Source: Rarobacter faecitabidus
GTDB lineage: Bacteria; Actinomycetota; Actinomycetes; Actinomycetales; Cellulomonadaceae
NCBI RefSeq assembly: GCF_006716265.1
Contig: NZ_VFOS01000002.1
Span: forward strand, 124,001 to 188,000
Reading direction: 5' to 3'
DNA length: 64,000 bases
Shown here: positions 62,393 to 64,000 of the stretch, in pieces
How the letters are laid out: each line of letters starts with the position of its first letter
Position numbering within the stretch: position 1 is the stretch's first letter
Notes under the pieces: model-generated
Databases searched by the model: none
Seen by the model: only the letters and a program-made list of their open reading frames with translations
Told to the model about the DNA's origin: nothing
Made by a program: the position numbers and the translations under genes

Positions 62393-63489
62393 CGGACCGC
62401 GGCCGCTATCCGTTCCAGCGCCTCCAGCAGGATCTCTTCACTCGTCGCGAAGTTGAGGCGCAGGAAACCCGGCCTGCCGAATGGGCGGCCGGAGGAGAGC
62501 GCCACCTTGGCCTCGGCCACGAGCCTGCGGGCGGTCACCGGCTCACCTGACGCCGTCGTCATCGCGCTGAAGTCCAGCCACGCCAGGTACGTCGCGTCAG
62601 GAGTCGCGAAGCCGACCTGCGGCAGTTCCCGGGCAAGGAACCTGGCGACGATCTCGCGGCGCACGCGCAGCGCAGCCAGGAGATCAGCCAGCCACTGCGT
62701 CTGACCGTAGGCGGCGCTATGCGCGATCTCCGCGACGTGGCTGACCGCGCTGATCAGCTCCGGTGCGCGGCGCACAGGCGGCGCCTGTGGGCCGCGTAGC
62801 AGCAGGGCCACGTTCAGCCCGACGAGGTTGAACGCCTTCGACGCCGACTGCAGGGCGAAGGCCTCGGGGATCTGCGGGATCACCGGGGTGAACGGGACGT
62901 AGCTCAGCGGCGCATGGATCTCGTCCACGATGATGACGACGCCGTGGCGCCGCGCCACCTCGCCGAGGGCCTCAAGCTCAGCCGCGGAATGTACCTGGCC
63001 CGTAGGGTTCTGCGGATTGCATAGCAGGTAGGCGGCGCGCGGGAAGTCACCGGTCAGCTTCTGCCACTGCGCGTCGAGTTCCTCGATCCCGTCCGCCAGC
63101 TGGCGGACATCGAAACCCGCGGCCCTGGGATACTCCACCAGCGGCGGATAGATCGGGTTGGCGGTGAAGACCGGCGCGCCCGGCCGCAGCAGCGTTCGCA
63201 ACAGCGACACGACACCGAGCATGACGTTGGGGACGAGTTCTGCGCCCTCCGGCTCCCAGCCCCACGTCTGCGCGGCGAACGCCCGGTGCGCATTCTGCAG
63301 CGTCTCACCGGCCGCGTAGCCGGTATCGCCGCGATCTATGACCGCATGAATGGCCGCGGCGACCCCGGGAGCCAGATCGCAGTCCATCTCCGCGACCCAC
63401 AGCGGCAGGACATCCGGCTCGAACTGCTGCCACTTAGCAGAAGTCCGCGAGCGCAGTACCCGCTCCGGCACAACCAGTGGATCGGACAT
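62389..63489 (-). CDS. MalY/PatB-type PLP-dependent aminotransferase or cystathionine beta-lyase
   Basis: A 366-residue fold-type I PLP enzyme. It opens with RTSAKWQQFEPDVLPLWVAEMD, the start of MalY/PatB proteins (read as RTSAKWQQFE and VLPLWVAEMD). NPQNPTGQV binds the PLP ring region, VIIVDEIHAPLSY holds the Asp to the pyridine nitrogen, and LQSASKAFNLVGLNVAL has the Schiff-base Lys. A C-terminal RLNFATSEEIL carries the carboxylate-binding Arg. MalY/PatB enzymes split cystathionine or cysteine to pyruvate, ammonia and a thiol. It overlaps ppc by one base and the kinase by four. Confidence 0.92.
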   Translation of the reverse strand: MSDPLVVPERVLRSRTSAKWQQFEPDVLPLWVAEMDCDLAPGVAAAIHAVIDRGDTGYAAGETLQNAHRAFAAQTWGWEPEGAELVPNVMLGVVSLLRTLLRPGAPVFTANPIYPPLVEYPRAAGFDVRQLADGIEELDAQWQKLTGDFPRAAYLLCNPQNPTGQVHSAAELEALGEVARRHGVVIIVDEIHAPLSYVPFTPVIPQIPEAFALQSASKAFNLVGLNVALLLRGPQAPPVRRAPELISAVSHVAEIAHSAAYGQTQWLADLLAALRVRREIVARFLARELPQVGFATPDATYLAWLDFSAMTTASGEPVTARRLVAEAKVALSSGRPFGRPGFLRLNFATSEEILLEALERIAAAVR

Positions 63490-64000
63490 CAGCCCGTGTT
63501 CTGCAGACCTGCCGCGACGCCGTTCACGGAGAGCAGCAACAGGTGCTGCAGTTCCTCCGTGCTCGCCGTGTGGTTGCCGGTGCGCAGTGCGGTGAGAGCT
63601 CGCACCTGAATCAGGGACAGCGCCCCGACGTAGGGGCTACGCAACTGGACGGCGCGGCCGAGCACCCGGCGGTTAGCCAGCGGCCACTCGGAATCGGTCA
63701 CCTTGAGCACCCAGTCGACCGTTCGCCGGTACTCATCGAGCACCAGCTTCGACAGGTCGTCCCGGTCGCCCAGGGCGAGGTACTGCTCGGCGATGCGATC
63801 GTCCGATTTGGCCAGGGACATCTCCACGTTGTCGATCATCGTCGCGAAGACCGGCCACTCGCGATACGCGGCGCGCAACTCGTCCACATCGCCCACGGCC
63901 TCAAGCGCGGAGCCGAGACCATACCAGCCCGCGAGGTTGAGGCGCGCCTGGGACCAGGAGAACACCCACGGAATCGCACGCAAGTCATCGAGCGAGGACA
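63489..64000 (-). CDS. ppc: Phosphoenolpyruvate carboxylase, C-terminal part (partial)
   Basis: The last 170 codons of a gene that continues beyond the window. The window edge codes SSLDDLRAIPWVFSWSQAR, then LAGWYGLGSAL, which is the conserved RAIPWVFSWxQ region near the PEP carboxylase active site. The end is LLLLSVNGVAAGLQNTG, the invariant QNTG terminus that carries the inhibitor-binding Asn. The enzyme makes oxaloacetate from PEP and bicarbonate to refill the citric acid cycle. Its stop overlaps the next start (TGATG). Confidence 0.96.
   Translation of the reverse strand, partial: SSLDDLRAIPWVFSWSQARLNLAGWYGLGSALEAVGDVDELRAAYREWPVFATMIDNVEMSLAKSDDRIAEQYLALGDRDDLSKLVLDEYRRTVDWVLKVTDSEWPLANRRVLGRAVQLRSPYVGALSLIQVRALTALRTGNHTASTEELQHLLLLSVNGVAAGLQNTG

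Overview
The window is 64 kb of high-GC DNA with dense, frequently overlapping genes (ATGA and similar junctions), many GTG starts and a HspR-type HAIR element before clpB. Several genes have a TANNNT -10 box six or seven bases before the start codon, as in leaderless transcription. A short HU protein, an AddAB/AdnAB-like helicase-nuclease pair, a CsoR-controlled copper operon and LacI-type operators before large secreted sugar-binding proteins all fit an actinobacterium. An Actinomycetaceae or Micrococcales-like host is my guess; nothing here fixes the genus. I see no rRNA, tRNA, CRISPR array, insertion sequence or prophage gene.

Layout. 1-5.7 kb: end of an ABC exporter operon, a small unknown gene, a secreted endonuclease/exonuclease/phosphatase protein and an alpha/beta hydrolase. 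5.9-10.2 kb: a decayed Ig-domain gene running into the heat-shock promoter of clpB, then an atypical alpha/beta hydrolase. 10.3-20.2 kb: surface carbohydrate region, with a CBM/FIVAR/Ig protein and a two-gene operon of a six-hairpin glycosidase-like protein and an Ig-repeat protein; a chimeric gene remnant and a DJ-1/PfpI gene lie between them. 20.3-26.8 kb: the recombination helicase-nuclease pair. 26.9-33.9 kb: small membrane protein, nhaA, DUF4342, VanZ-like, tag, chrA, a cation diffusion facilitator and a divergent winged-helix regulator. 34-37.4 kb: an operator-rich control region and a secreted tandem YdcF-domain protein. 37.4-45.7 kb: copA-copB-csoR and a flavin electron-transfer operon (FMN-binding lipoprotein, ApbE, RnfD-FNR fusion). 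45.9-52.7 kb: pyrimidine-dimer glycosylase, MMPL exporter, purB, copZ and a Fur-family regulator with catalase. 52.7-64 kb: SseB-like, CPBP protease, pseudokinase-flippase fusion, hup, a methyltransferase gene with an in-frame stop, a HAD phosphatase, a TetR pair and the ppc-malY-kinase operon.

How the genes may work together. The sequence TGACAACGTTGCCA occurs before both the CBM protein and the glycosidase operon, and a close variant precedes the YdcF protein. All three loci encode exported proteins ending in basic Ig-like modules. I infer one LacI-family regulon for surface glycan binding or turnover whose regulator lies outside the window. A second theme is metal and redox defence: copper efflux, copper chaperone, chromate transport, cation efflux, flavin-based electron transfer and a peroxide-responsive catalase.

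The genome shows decay in places: a truncated Ig gene, an in-frame fusion of two unrelated gene fragments, a methyltransferase with an internal TAA, and several enzymes lacking canonical catalytic or metal-binding residues. Short tandem repeats (25, 33 and 17 bp) sit in intergenic gaps, and a 27-bp repeat expands a linker inside chrA.
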